Source: Klebsormidium nitens (taxonomy: Eukaryota > Streptophyta > Klebsormidiophyceae > Klebsormidiales > Klebsormidiaceae). From it: a DNA stretch of 59,215 bases. This document shows positions 37,721 to 49,585 of the stretch, in pieces. The notes below the pieces were generated by a model. The model saw only the letters and a program-made list of their open reading frames with translations. It did not search any database and was not told where the DNA came from. The stretch spans positions 1-59,215 of the forward strand of contig DF237494.1 in NCBI GenBank assembly GCA_000708835.1. The letters are read 5' to 3'. Every line of letters begins with the position of its first letter. Position 1 is the first letter of the stretch. The position numbers and the translations under genes are program-made.

Positions 37721-38368
37721 GACGTTGCTCGACTTCCAATCAAGAAGACCTCGCAATGCTGCCGTCACAATGAATACAAGATGAGCCGAACCAACAATAT
37801 TAGGCCTTTTCCGGGAAAATCAACTAGCCGCCTCGCGCCATGGATGCACCACCAAACCTGATAAAGTTGAGCATTAAATTTAAAGCTGAGGCGCCTTGAA
37901 GTTGAGGCTTGAGGCTTGATCAGCTTCCTGCTTCTCAGTCGCATTTCAGGCCAGGTTAACGACAAACCGTACATGGGTAAAGCAATTTGGTCATTAGCAC
38001 GGTTAAGACTTGAACCAGGAAGCTTTGCCGTACATGCAGTGCATGCAGTCTCGATCTCCCCCTTGAAGGACCGGCGCGCGGTATGCGGTTCCAAACCCTA
38101 CGGATGTAACCCGACTTGTATACCATATTAATTATGTCACAAATTTGGGCCGGGCAAGGAAGCAACCTGGGACGTTCAAACCCTAATTTCGGGAGCTCAA
38201 GAGCTCAAGTTCAATCTGTCAGTAGGAGCTACGTACGTACGTCCATCTTCGCCTTTCTACCATGGGGATCAAGTTGTAGGAAGCTATATTGCCATGGGAG
38301 CCCTGTGGATGCAATGCTGCCAGCTATAGACTGCATAGTAATAGCGACGAGCGCTTGCCTTAGTCTGG
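37721..38368. promoter_or_regulatory. Divergent upstream region, ESSS / ATG14, with telo-box
   Basis: This 648-bp gap between two divergent start codons contains a telo-box AAACCCTAA at 38178-38186 and a partial copy AAACCCTA near 38093. An in-frame TAG at 38342-38344 lies upstream of the ATG14 start. The telo-box call follows the plant motif; its activity is inferred. Confidence 0.55.
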
Positions 38369-41300
38369 ATGCAGTTTGCTATGGCTGCCCCTTCATGCTG
38401 TCCCATATGTGAGGTGCACCTTCCATCCTTCTGCCCCTCCTGTGTACAAAACAGGTGAGAAGCATGGGACTGCGTTTCGAAGAGTAGCATACCAAGGCTT
38501 GGTTCCTATCTTAAATACTAATGGAAGGCACACTCTTTTCCGGACACAGCCATCGCCTGATGAATGGATCTTCATGTTTGACTACAGTGCCCTTTGCTCC
38601 AGAGTCTGCATGTTACATAGTGACCATACCTCAAGAGTGTGTATTCCCCTGCTTGCTTTGACAGGATCGCTGAGAAGCGGCGAAAGCTCAAGGCTGCTGC
38701 TGCAAGAAGGGATGCCACCAAGGAAAAGCTGAACAAACGACTGGCCGCTGTGGTGAGTTGGGCCTTGGGATGATGGACTCTGTGCGTGTTCAGGCTCTGA
38801 GATCTCATATGATGGATATATCTTGTGGGCAGCTCTTTGTGGCAGCTTGTGAAATCGGCCCCACCTACTGTAGAGAGACTTAAAAGTTGGATGTCTGGTT
38901 AGCGGTGCCATACATTTCTCAATGTGCATAACAGATGCAACTTTGTGCCCCAGCATTCGCTGCCCCAGCAACGTTTCTGCCTGTAACTTCTTGCTTTCGA
39001 AAATTGTTCTCTGAAGCCGGCCCATCTAGTGGCTGCTCACCTCCAAAACCATCCCTTCAGGGCGCTGCCGACGATCAGCGGAGATGGCGGATAGAGTGGG
39101 CGGAGGCGCGGGCTGAACTCCAGGACCAGATTCGGAAGATCACGGACGAGCTTGCCAAAGGTAGCGGGATTCTCTGGTCTCCTGGTTCCTGATATTGAAG
39201 ACCTGGTTGTGGAGTCTTGTCAATTGCAGTTTATCTGTTACACTTAATAGACTGCAGAAAGTGTTTCTGTATATAGTGTGAACAGCGTGGTGGTACAAGT
39301 GTGCTGGTGTTGGTATACAAGTTTGTGAAGAATGCACAAAAGAGGAACTTTTGGGGCGGTCGAAGATGTCTTCTTTGCAAGAACTTGATTCTTATGTCAA
39401 TTGCACAGCTTGGAAGAGTCCATTGGTAAGATATCTCCTCATAGCTTGGATGCTCACGCGTCAACGCAAGCATTGTCTATTGGCCAGCTTGCTTTTGAAG
39501 CGACTTGAGTCATCTGCTTGACGTAGGATTGGCTGAGCAAGGCAAGTCTCACTGTTAACCTCAACTGCAGGAATGGAGAAACTAGAGAGGCGGAGGCGGA
39601 ATGTAAAGATACGGTCCAGTCAATTGTCAGATGCAAACAGCAAGGTGAGAGCACATGCTCTGATGGACATTGTGGGTTTTCCATGGGAGGCCCGAACACA
39701 GCGAGGATATTAAGATGGTCCCTCATTCAGGCAGTGCCTTCCTAAGCAATCCTGAGCTCTGCGGTACGCAGCCCAACTTTGAGATAGTTCAATCGACTTG
39801 AAAGCCATCAGCCAAAAGCCATGCACATCACATCTTCCAGGCCTGACTCCCATTTCGATTTTCTGATCTAAAAGGTTGTTGAATGGATTGTAAAGTCTTA
39901 GTCCCTGAGGTTCAATCTGGGAGCAACTCAATCATGGAGGAGACCTGTTATCGAGATTCACTTCCATCTTTCAGGATGACGTCTTCTCAAATGAAAGAAA
40001 TCGAAACTGAACGAAAACATAGACAGCGTGTTCAGTGCGCCCTCATCGTTTCCCTATCTGCCTTCCTGCAGTTGTACAGTAAACGCAATGAGATTCTTTT
40101 ACAATATTTTCCTGACGTGTTGCGAAGTGAGTCGCTACGACAGGTAAGCTGCCAGCGGTGTTTCTCTTAGGTCATTTGATCCAGCCGGTCGTTCCAAAAG
40201 CACCAGTGCAAACATGTAATCAACCCGCAGGGAATCGCTGCTGCATGCCTTGGTTTGGCAGTGCAAGGTTCTGCTCTCGTTTTGCCGACCTTTTGAAGGA
40301 AGAGCGTGTTCGTTCGTATAGGAGGAGGTTCTCATCACAAAGTCTCAAAACTGTTCGGATGACGCCAGACGTTTTGGCGCTAAGAGCATGACGGCTTTAT
40401 CCAAGGATTCGGTGATTGATCTGGGATGTGCAAGTAGCCCATCAAAGCCTGATTGCTTTGACGTCCACTGCAGACATTCGTCAATGTGGAGTTGGCGCGG
40501 CTGCGGAGACAGACCATTCAAAAGCTGCGCTCAGTGTTGCCTCTGCGTCTGGTGAGCTCTCTGCAAGAAACTGGCCCTGGGGAACTCCCAGTTTGCCTGC
40601 CAACAAGATGGGCTAGTCTGCAGGCTCGTTGACCGGGCAACGAAGTAGATACTAGAACGTGGCGTCTCCCAACAATCTGTATCCACTCCACGATCTATGT
40701 AAGCGAAACGCCACTTTCGTTAGAAAGTTTATCTCTTTTTAACCTTGATTTTAGAATTCGCTGTTTCATAGGCCTGTCCTGGAGGCTGGTGTTGGTCACT
40801 CCTCTGCATCGCTCCCTGCACGAAGCTGACCCCTCGCGCGTTCTCCCGTGCAGACGTTAATGGACATCGGCTCCTCCATGCGCCAGTACGTCACCATCTG
40901 CGGCATCCGCCTTCCGGACGGCACCGAGCCGACAGTGGACAGCGGGCCCGAGCTGTCAGCAGCGCTTGGGTGAGAAGGAGCACGTTTTCAAAATGATTTT
41001 GCTCGCACAACTTACAGTTTGGTTGGTAGTCGAGGCAACGGGGGCCAATCATACATAAGGAACAGTTGGATGGGCTCGACCGTTAATCATATCTCTCCAA
41101 CTTTCGCTAAGCATTTTTTTCTGGCTGTGGTCCCTCGCTGTTTGGATCGAAGATAAGGCATGCCGTATCAAGAAGGTAGGGAGAATGCGGCGACCTCTTG
41201 GCCTCGAGTATCGACCCTTAACGCGCGACATGATTGGGAATCTTGGTTGGGCGCAGGTACCTTCTCCAGTTCGTCGGCATGGCAGCCACGTACCTGGGCG

Positions 41301-43064
41301 CCCCAATCTTGCACGTCGCCGGGCATGGGGTAAGGCTCGCACCGATCAGCCGGGCTCGTTGCACGTTCCTGGAGTTCAAGCCTTTGATAAGACATGCTTT
41401 GGACTCGTTGTCGCCTATCCCCGTGCATTACATGACGCCACTTTCTTGTCCATTGGGGTAGAGCCGCCTGGGTTCTCTGTGGCATGGTTACTTATTGTTC
41501 TTCAAGCATTAACCCGGTCTTTTGCACGCCTGCAGGTGTCGTCCTCGAGTATCTGGCAGCGGGAGTCGTACTGGAAGACGAAGAGCTCGACGTGAGTCTC
41601 GACTCGAACAGTTGTCGCTACAAATCTACTCTGCAGTGACAAAGTTGAACTTCTCGGCTGACCTGGAGCCCGTGCAACTGCATCTTGCTTACAGCAATGC
41701 GTCGAAAGCGCCGAGTCGCATGATCTGCACAACTCTGAGGCCGTAAATAGCGACGGCGTCGCCAGAGAAAGCACAGCTGTTTGACTGAAGGCTTGGTTAG
41801 GATGTGTGCTACGTTCGCAAGGACATTCATATTCTCGATCGCTGATCTTCTTCGTAGCATCTCGAAAGGAGGCACCTGGATCAGATGCCACAACCGACGT
41901 CCTCCTCCTCGTATTGCTAAGTCTCCTTGTGCAGAACGAGCGCTACACCCAGTAGGACTCCGCTTCGCCCTGACGCTTTTCCTGTGCCTTTTCTGTTCGC
42001 CAGCGGGAGCTTCCCCCTGTACCTGCCGCGCACCGGCAGCTCCAGCGCCAGCCGCAGCGGCTCCCTGTACAGCAGCCTCACCGGCCCCTCCGACAAGAAG
42101 CCCGCGCCCCCTCCAGAACCCGCGCCCGCGGGCGAGGCCGCCCTGAGCAAGTCGGCAACGGAGACGCGGGCGGTGAGCCAGCTGAAGCAGGGCGTCGCGC
42201 TGCTGAAGCGCAGCGTGGCGTGCCTGTGCGCGCAGCAGTGGGCGGCCACCAGCCTGCCCCGCGACGCGGCCACGCGCATGTCGCCCTTCTTCGGGCTGGC
42301 CGTCCTCATGTCCGTGCTCGCGCAGGAGAGGGACGCCGGCTGGCTGCCGCGCCCAGAGACGCCCGACCGGTAAGTGGCCTCCGAGCTTTGACATCATCCC
42401 CTTGATGTTGCTATGGTAGTAATGATGAGACTAAATCTATACTTGTTTGAAACATTCTCCCACGTCTAGCAGCCGAGTTTTTGCAAGGGGTAGTCTCATG
42501 GTGGGGCTGTGATCTGACTGTTAAGCGCTTTTGTTTTGCTAGGGTCGATTATTCAGCACTCTCTTGATCCAGACTTTTCGTATTCTGTGGCAACTCTTCC
42601 GGTTGGGCTAAAATCCCCACATCCGTATAAGGTAGAGGGACATGCATCGGGAGAAAGTAAACGGTCGGAGCGCCATGTTTAAGCATCGAATCCCCACGCC
42701 TCTTTTGAACAGGGCTGCCGCCGAGTCACCTGCACCAATAGACGGGACTGCCTCGTGGGCACAAGCCTCGTTTACTCGACAAGCCGGATTTGCGATGGCC
42801 GAGTCTGTAACGGCAGCCAAGGCCGCAGCGATGGCGGCTCCTCGTCGACAGTCAGCGGACGGAGACATCCGCCATGTCAAGTCCACAGAAGGGCGGTCAA
42901 GTCGCAGGTCACGTCGAGCATCAGAAGCAGGCGTAATAAAAGATGCCGACTTGGAGGGCTGGGATATCGTGGACCGACCCGGAGATATACTGCCGCCGCC
43001 ACCTTCTGAGCCGGATAACATTGCCCATTGGACACGGGCAATGTTCCTGGATGCTCGAAAGTGA
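38369..43064 (+). CDS. ATG14: Autophagy protein ATG14, PI3-kinase complex I subunit
   Basis: ATG14 recruits the VPS34 class III PI3-kinase complex to autophagosome formation sites. Eleven exons: 38369-38454, 38665-38752, 39061-39160, 39571-39644, 40072-40143, 40474-40551, 40854-40969, 41257-41329, 41536-41591, 42004-42369 and 42713-43064. They join in frame to 486 aa. The N-terminus has a Cys pair motif (C11-x2-C14 and C22-x2-C25 in CCPICEVHLPSFCPSC), as in plant and yeast ATG14. A basic coiled coil follows (about residues 30-165). The C-terminal domain has FVGMAATYLGAPILH, SIWQRESYW and FPLYLPRTG, then LKQGVALLKRSVACL, all typical of plant ATG14. The tail (from about 371) is Ala/Ser-rich and ends acidic. 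An ATG at 38381 could also start the protein. UVRAG/VPS38 is the main alternative; the Cys motif favours ATG14. Confidence 0.9.
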
Positions 43065-44262
43065 CTAACTTCACGATTGTAAGGGCCTATCAAGGCTTAC
43101 CATCAAGGGCATGACAAAGTTGGCTTTGGATTCAGCGGATGTCTCCTTATGTGAACACTGAATCAGTCGATGGCTGCAAACATGCCATCCTTTGATCTTA
43201 ACATGCACCATGTGCATCATTGGCACATGTGGACCGTAGAATGGATATATAGGATACCGGTCATGTGCATATATATGTCGTGCCGCTGGATTCATTAATG
43301 CGATGCCCTTGATGCATGGTCATTGTCGTCATCATCATCATGTTCACTCCGACGAATCAGTTGCAATGCAGAACATGCGCAGATCAGTACGAGCAGATGT
43401 GCGCGCGCGCCATGGCCCCGAATTCAGGGCAACTTTTTATATACGTGTCACCATATGCAAAGTTTGATTGGACAGATCCTTGGCGGCAATTTAATTAACC
43501 AGCTAGACATATGTGCGTTGGCCCACCGGCCGCGGCCGGAGCCACCGAGTTCGCGCGGGCCATACATGCTGTTCTTAACTGCACATGAATGATCAATTTC
43601 TGCGGTCTACATTCGGCTTCCAAGATCTGCGCCCGCTAAATTGTCGTGATTCTAGTTCCGACGAGCTGCTGATCGGTAGTCCCGAAACCTCATGCTAGCT
43701 GGCACGACTTGCCAAACGAACATTGATGCGCTAGGTTTGGACTAATGTAGCAAACATGTATAATCTCGGTAGGATAGAGAGGCGTTCGAAACTCTAAACA
43801 GTGATCCATACGTATGCCATGGAAGCCTATGGTCCATGTGACTACGGCGTTTTCAAATAAGAACATCAAGAGCTGCACAAGCCCACGTATGGCGACAAAG
43901 GTGTGCAGCATACTGCTGCCGGCAGATGCGGGCTGAGCTCTGGTACTGTATGGCAGATTTTGACGACAGCAACATCATTGCAGCAATACTGCATATGGGC
44001 AGCCGTCGTCGATCCTGGCTGATGCATACTTCCAAGTGTTCACTGATGCTTGTTTAACAATGGACCCCTTGACACAGACGGTGAGAGAGGATTGTGCAAG
44101 CGTCACTTCTCCTCTAAAATGAAAGCAGATCTAAACCAATCATATGTGCGCTTCTTGAGCAAGATGTTGCGCCAAGAGACCAGATCAGGAAACCGAAGCA
44201 CCTGTTATTGAGTCCGCAGACTGATGCTATCGGGCTGCAGTTTCTGTGAGCATTGCGGCTTT
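43065..44262. other. Convergent gap, ATG14 / RPA32
   Basis: No coding exon is supported. The DNA includes AT-rich words such as GGATATATAGGA and CATATATATG near 43240-43280, without a clear repeat structure. Confidence 0.45.
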
Positions 44263-47200
44263 CTAGCTACCAGTCGACTTCCATGTAAAGTCGTCCACTG
44301 TTGAGTACAGGTGCCCTTCATTGACGAGGAAGTCGACCGTTTGCCTGCAGGAGGAAGGAAAGCGTCGGACTTAGAGTCACGCATAACCTCACGGAGCCTT
44401 TTGATATGGTTTAGCACTGTCCACCGGTGAAGAAGCAGGGAAAAGCTACGGCAATAGGATCCTGAAATAGAGAATGCTAAGCATCGTAGCAAAGCAGCGT
44501 AGCTTCAACATACTTACTTAATCTGCTCCTGCGGATACTGGTTGTTCAGCCTTTGCACCACCTGCTTCAAGCTCACGCCCGTCTCCGAACTCCTGCAGCA
44601 AGAGGGCCAGGTATTGTAAATCAAGGTCCCAACTACACCACTTTACGCACGACAGCATGAACCTGTCAAGGACAGTTCTGACTTTCGCTAGTGAACCACT
44701 TCAAGGAAGAAGTTGATTGTATTCGCATGTCCACCACCTTGCATGCTGTCGTCGCTGAACGGTTTCCTTGCTTCTCTTCCCGAGTTGACACACCCGAAAC
44801 CCCTCGAAAGCAAGCCAACACCCCAGAAGAAGCAGAAACTTTCAGGATCATACTTCAGATTAAACGTTCTCAAGAGGTCAGCGGCTGTCTTTGGTTTTTC
44901 AGGATAGATCTGCTCTGTACTTTTCTTTCCATCCTCGACGTTGCTAACAGCTCCTCATTCTCAAGCAAGAGAAACGTAGCATAAGATTGGCAAGAGAAGG
45001 GAGTGCTCACAGGGCCGCGGGCTCATGGAAAATCTGCAGAATGACTTCCTGCAGGGGCGAGCCTCCGCCAGCTGTAGAGGTTGCCTGGGGAGGTGCATAC
45101 TGCATACATGTCCAGGCAAACTAGATATTAATTGCCAAAAAATGTTATGGGTACGCAAGAAGCAGACACGCACAGACGCTCACAATGAATGCTGCAATCA
45201 AGTCGAATCAATCACACGTACGATGCCGCAATGCCCGCAACACATCTTTCGTGCTAGCGGCACACGACCTGTCAAGCATCCTACGGTTGCGCATCTTGCC
45301 CGAGCGCGCCGTCATGCATTTCTTACCTGACTGGGCACGGAGGCTTGAGGTGCACCAAATGAGGGCTGTGCAGGGATTTGGTGAGCGATACTTCCCGCAC
45401 CCTGGTAAGATAACATAGAATAGAAATGTCAAAAGAAGGCCACCTAAGCTGAATCATAAGTCGCTCTTGATCTGCTGCTGATGGAAACACAAATTTTAAA
45501 CCAATGTTCATGTTTTCTCAAAAGAAAAGGCGTGTTGCAGGAGCCCAGAAGAAGGCTGACACATTGGTGATGCAACCAACAAACAATGACCTCGTGAACA
45601 GATTAGCACCTCGTGGACGAGGAAATCTGTAAGCCTTCATCGGCTCAGATATTTTTTGTCCAGTTTGCTTACCTGCCCCTTTGTGTTGTGAAGATGGACC
45701 AGGATAGTCTCCAAACCATGGAATGTCACCTCATTCATATCCTTGACCGGCCTGCAGATGGCACCACATATCAGTTCCAGACATGGACTTTGCTGTAGGA
45801 GGGCTAACTTGCAGGGTGGTCCAGGGCGATGTACCGGAATGAAGACAGAAAGATGACGCTTGTTTATCGAGCAAACGGGGATTCAGTTGCTATAATATGG
45901 ACCCTGGATTGTCTTAAAGGTCAACAACAAGCACTGCTTCACACTCCAGCAACGCAACTTGCAAGGAAACCGAGACTGAAATCATATTTACCTCATAGAG
46001 AAGGCGACCACTTGTAGCTTGCCATTGAAGGCTCGAAGACTGCCATATAATCTGACATACTGTCCCACACTGCATAAACAAGTACAAGTTTGTGAGGAAT
46101 TCATGAAGATTTGACTCTCTCTGACCTAACGGTGACCAGTATTGCCATTGAGTCTGCAAACCCAAAGTTTGAGCTTGCACTACAGCCTTTTGAATGGATC
46201 ACTCAGCGAGCTGCTCACCTAACTTCTTCTTTTGGTGGGGGGTCGTCAGCATTGGTCCTGGAAAAGGGCTAATTTGTCAGTATCAAAGCAAGCACCACCT
46301 CAATGTCACAATTTCGACGACAATGTGATTCTTTAAGAACACAAAGAAGTGAAGGCCACAGCTTGTTCAACTACCTGAATTCTCATCAATGAGCGCCTTG
46401 AGTTGGCAAGTATTAACCTACCATTCAATGACCTCAAGCTTTCCGGTGCTGTCTTCGACCACGTTCAGGATATTCAGTTGGGTCGTCTTTCTTTCAAGGA
46501 GTTTGCCAACAAGCGTGACCTGCAAAATCATGGGGTCCCCTCAGAAAAACATCGTTTTCACCAACTTGACAGTCCACAACTTGCAAAATCTGGCGGAAAG
46601 CCTTTCAGTACTGATGCTTTTATGACACCAGTGAAGTCTCAAATCCCACGCTGACAAATAGCAGCCTTTGATGGTTCATTGAACCACACAGAAAGGACCG
46701 TTAAGGAACATATATGCCAAGCTTGACAGCAGACATCAATAAGAAACTCTCAAGCTCTATGCTGCCAACGTCTTATCTGCTCACATGGTAGAGACCCTGG
46801 CCATCGAGTTGAAATGGTTCTTCGCCATTCGTTGCCTTTGCAGCGTTCTCAAGTTGCTTCACAGTGACCGGTACAATATTCTGATTTTGCGTGCCTCCCC
46901 GCTGCAGATTATCGTAGGTCAAGTGTCAAACATGTTCAAAAAGTACCAACTTGATTCGAAGATCAGCTTGTCAACAATTGCAATTCAAAGATCAGTGACA
47001 GTCGGCAAAAGATATCTGCAGAAATATGCGACACGTAAATACTTGCACCAAATTTTGTCGACTGCACTTCCATTGTGCAAATTACTCTCCCAAGAAGGCG
47101 AAGGTGTGCACTCAGTCTGCGGTGCTTCAAGATTAGTCCGCCTGCTTCTTTTGATTAGACCAAGCAAATCTGCTCACTCTTTGATTTGCCGGCGAATATC

Positions 47201-47312
47201 CTGAGTTTGCCCCCTCTCCACCTCCGGGTCTCACCGGACTAGGCATAAAACCGCCCCCTGCAAACTGACTCGCACCTCCATCGCCGAACCCGTCGCCACC
47301 ACCCCCGTACAT
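44263..47312 (-). CDS. RPA2: Replication protein A 32-kDa subunit (RPA2)
   Basis: Middle subunit of the RPA heterotrimer, which binds single-stranded DNA in replication, repair and checkpoint signalling in the nucleus. Ten exons read right to left: 47312-47235, 46901-46785, 46519-46422, 46257-46219, 46069-45992, 45751-45673, 45401-45327, 45099-45011, 44592-44518 and 44344-44263. They join in frame to 269 aa, close to the human 270. The N-terminus is Gly-rich ([13 protein letters not shown]) with an SQ site at 15-16, a possible PIKK target. [10 protein letters not shown] starts the OB-fold (about 55-160), which includes [21 protein letters not shown] and [23 protein letters not shown] Pro/Ala/Gln linker leads to the C-terminal winged helix, ending [19 protein letters not shown]. 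The exon starting at 45099 has a second in-frame acceptor at 45084. Confidence 0.95.
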
Positions 47313-47651
47313 TGTTATTCGACCAAATTCGAAGGTGCGTCACCTAGTTGCAAAGCGCCGCCTCTGCTCTTGCCAATGGTGCAGACTAAGATCGTTTTTG
47401 TAGGACAAGGAAGCTACAATCCTTCTGTGCTTCACGCCAAAGCTTAGAAAAGCTGAAGGCTTCTCAATTGCGCATGCACCTTCTTGAACCGATTTGTCAA
47501 ACCATTTAGTCTTAGATGGCATTGGCAGTGTTTTGGGAGTACGTATTTTTGGCGGGAAAGACCGTACCTGTATTCAATATTGGAGAGCTACCTTGGAGAG
47601 CTAGTAGTACCAGTATGATAGATCTGAGCGTGCCCGCAACCGTGACGTTCA

Positions 47652-48094
47652 TGCCCGGTTCACATGCGTATTCGAAATCCGTGGTTTTGAGCAAAACCGG
47701 CGATTTGAAAACTCGCCCTCTGCGACAGGCCGGAGCTACGGTTTTGCGTTCGAAAAGCTGACATCGAAAACTCTCGCCGTCCTCACGGAGGTCGTGGTTT
47801 TGGTCCCCCGAGCATAGTGAGTACTTTTACGGCTAAAAAGTGCCCGGAAGGTCAAAACCACGAGTCCAAAACCACCGAAAACCACCTAAACCAGATTTTG
47901 AAGCTGCGTATTCGTGGTTTTGAATTTGCGTGGTTTTCGACGGTCTTCGGTCGACTTGCTGGTTTTGAGCATGGTCGGAGCCAGTTTTTTTGTGAATCCT
48001 TCAAAGCTGTTCACATGCGTCCCGGAAAGTTAGGGCTGCCACGTGGGACAAAACCGGCAAAACCAAGGCAAATTGGACGCATGTGAACCGGGCA
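47652..48094. mobile_element. MITE-like element with 18-bp terminal inverted repeats
   Basis: The left end TGCCCGGTTCACATGCGT (47652-47669) is matched perfectly and in reverse complement by the right end at 48077-48094. TCA flanks both sides (47649-47651 and 48095-48097), as a 3-bp target-site duplication would. The 443-bp interior has no credible coding sequence and is full of GGTTTTG/CAAAACC words in both orientations, giving extensive self-complementarity. Size, inverted repeats and lack of a gene fit a non-autonomous MITE. A 3-bp duplication would fit PIF/Harbinger-like or CACTA-like elements, but the ends do not match the usual consensus of either. Confidence 0.72.
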
Positions 48095-48175
48095 TCAGGA
48101 AGAACCCCGGCCGGGCTCCAAAGTCCTTCGGAACCGTCCACTAAGGGCAGGCAGTACCCTATCGGGACCTTTCAG

Positions 48176-48191
48176 CCGTTCGATGGAACGG
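48176..48191. repeat. Short perfect hairpin and related inverted repeats
   Basis: CCGTTC-GATG-GAACGG forms a perfect 6-bp-stem hairpin at 48176-48191. AGCCGTTC occurs at 48174 and 48309, and its complement GAACGGCT at 48346-48353. These may be remnants of another small element. Confidence 0.5.
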
Positions 48192-49585
48192 CCTTCAGGC
48201 CTCCGGCCTCCCCTCTTTTGACAGGCCGAGTTTCTGCGGGTCGCAGTCACTGAGCGAACAACTTTGAAACCCACCTGGTTAACCAGCCGTTAACTCTGAT
48301 TGTGCTCAAGCCGTTCGATTCCAGATTCTCGGAGCGAACTTCGTTGAACGGCTCGAAGTTACTCCAAAGGGGTCGACAAGAAAAGTCACATCATCACATG
48401 GTTATGGAAGGTTTAGGGAAGGTTTGAAGGTCGACAACCGCAGTTCAGCAGTTTGCGCTTAGCACCTACGGTAGGAGTTCGAACATACACGACCAACCGG
48501 CTGGCACGAGCATTGTGCTAGTATTTCTCACATGGGCATACTGTGGTGTCGTCATTTTTATCGTTCGGCTTTATAAGTTTACCAGCATGCCAGATGGTAA
48601 AACCCATAGAATGATAGAACATAACCTCAATGGAATGTAACATGCAGTGCGTGCATGACGTCTCTCAGAGGCATCGATTGATCATTGTTCTCTTTTCAAA
48701 ACGCCGTACTAGCCACAATACTGTGGGCCATGTAGGCTTCCATGGCACGTACATGGGGATCAATGGTTGAGTTCCAAACCCGTTCCAAACGCCTAACTGA
48801 TTGCTTGCATTACTAGATATCTATGTTGGTTGTTGCTGGTTGTTGCGAATTCAATTCGGTTCCTCAGAATCATTGGCGAGCAAAGAAAAAAAAGAACGGA
48901 TGTAGGTATCATGCACATTTGTGGTTTCAGACCCGATGAGAAAACCAACAATTACTCATCTAGAAAGGAGATCATTGCAGGAGGTAAACCAGTTATTAAG
49001 GACCAAGGAAGTCTTTCCTCGGGCAAATCTTTCTGTTGGTAGCCGCCAATGGGCCGCCAATTAGACGAACGGGCATAGCTTTATGTTGATAAGATTAAGC
49101 GGCCAACCATCAACCAATCCAAGCAACATTTGCTATGGCTGCAAAATTGTCTTCTTTACTTTTGTGGAATTTTCTCCGATACACTTATAATTGCCACTTG
49201 AACTTTCCAGCTCGAATGCACGTTGCGCATGTCTTACAAACACAAATGGATGAGGATTAGGCTTTATAATTTAATCTATGGATATAATAGAGTCAAAATG
49301 CAAGTTTGACAAAGAGTACCACTCTGTACTCGGAGTCACAACTTCCAGCACCAGGTGACTATCAGAATTTTGAGTTTATCCTCTCCTTGAACGAGCGCAA
49401 AAGAGCAGCAATTGTGAGAGGGTAAACCTAACCCAGGTGTTAGAATAATCTATACAAACTCAAAGTGTCTTACTAACTTCCAATGGACTTTACCAAGTTG
49501 CAGAAGAAGATAGCCAGGTTTGGTAACAAAATACCCTAGAGGATAATACTCATTAAAGCGTTACGGACCTGCTTTGACATAGAGA

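Larger units (their letters stand above)
47313..49585. other. Intergenic region, RPA32 upstream / COR413 downstream
   Basis: At about 2.3 kb this is the largest gene-free gap. It holds the inverted-repeat element at 47652-48094 and a patch of short inverted repeats at 48174-48353. From about 48500 on it is AT-richer, with no exon I can support. Confidence 0.5.

Noticed and set aside
41618-42397. 259-codon minus-strand open frame
   Set aside because: Antisense to the GC-rich ATG14 exon 42004-42369. The plus-strand product matches plant ATG14, so this frame is a shadow.
46130-46160. Possible extra RPA32 exon between 46219 and 46069
   Set aside because: Although an acceptor-like TTTGCAG is present, using it either creates a TAG stop or breaks phase. 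Joining 46219 directly to 46069 keeps the frame and restores the OB-fold.
46920-47230. Possible extra RPA32 exon encoding a TPSP-rich segment
   Set aside because: No donor and acceptor pair keeps phase 0, and the direct join 47235 to 46901 already gives a normal-length N-terminus.
48300-48360. tRNA-like T-arm words (GTTCGATTCC)
   Set aside because: No acceptor stem, D arm or anticodon arm can be folded around them. I found no supportable tRNA in the window.
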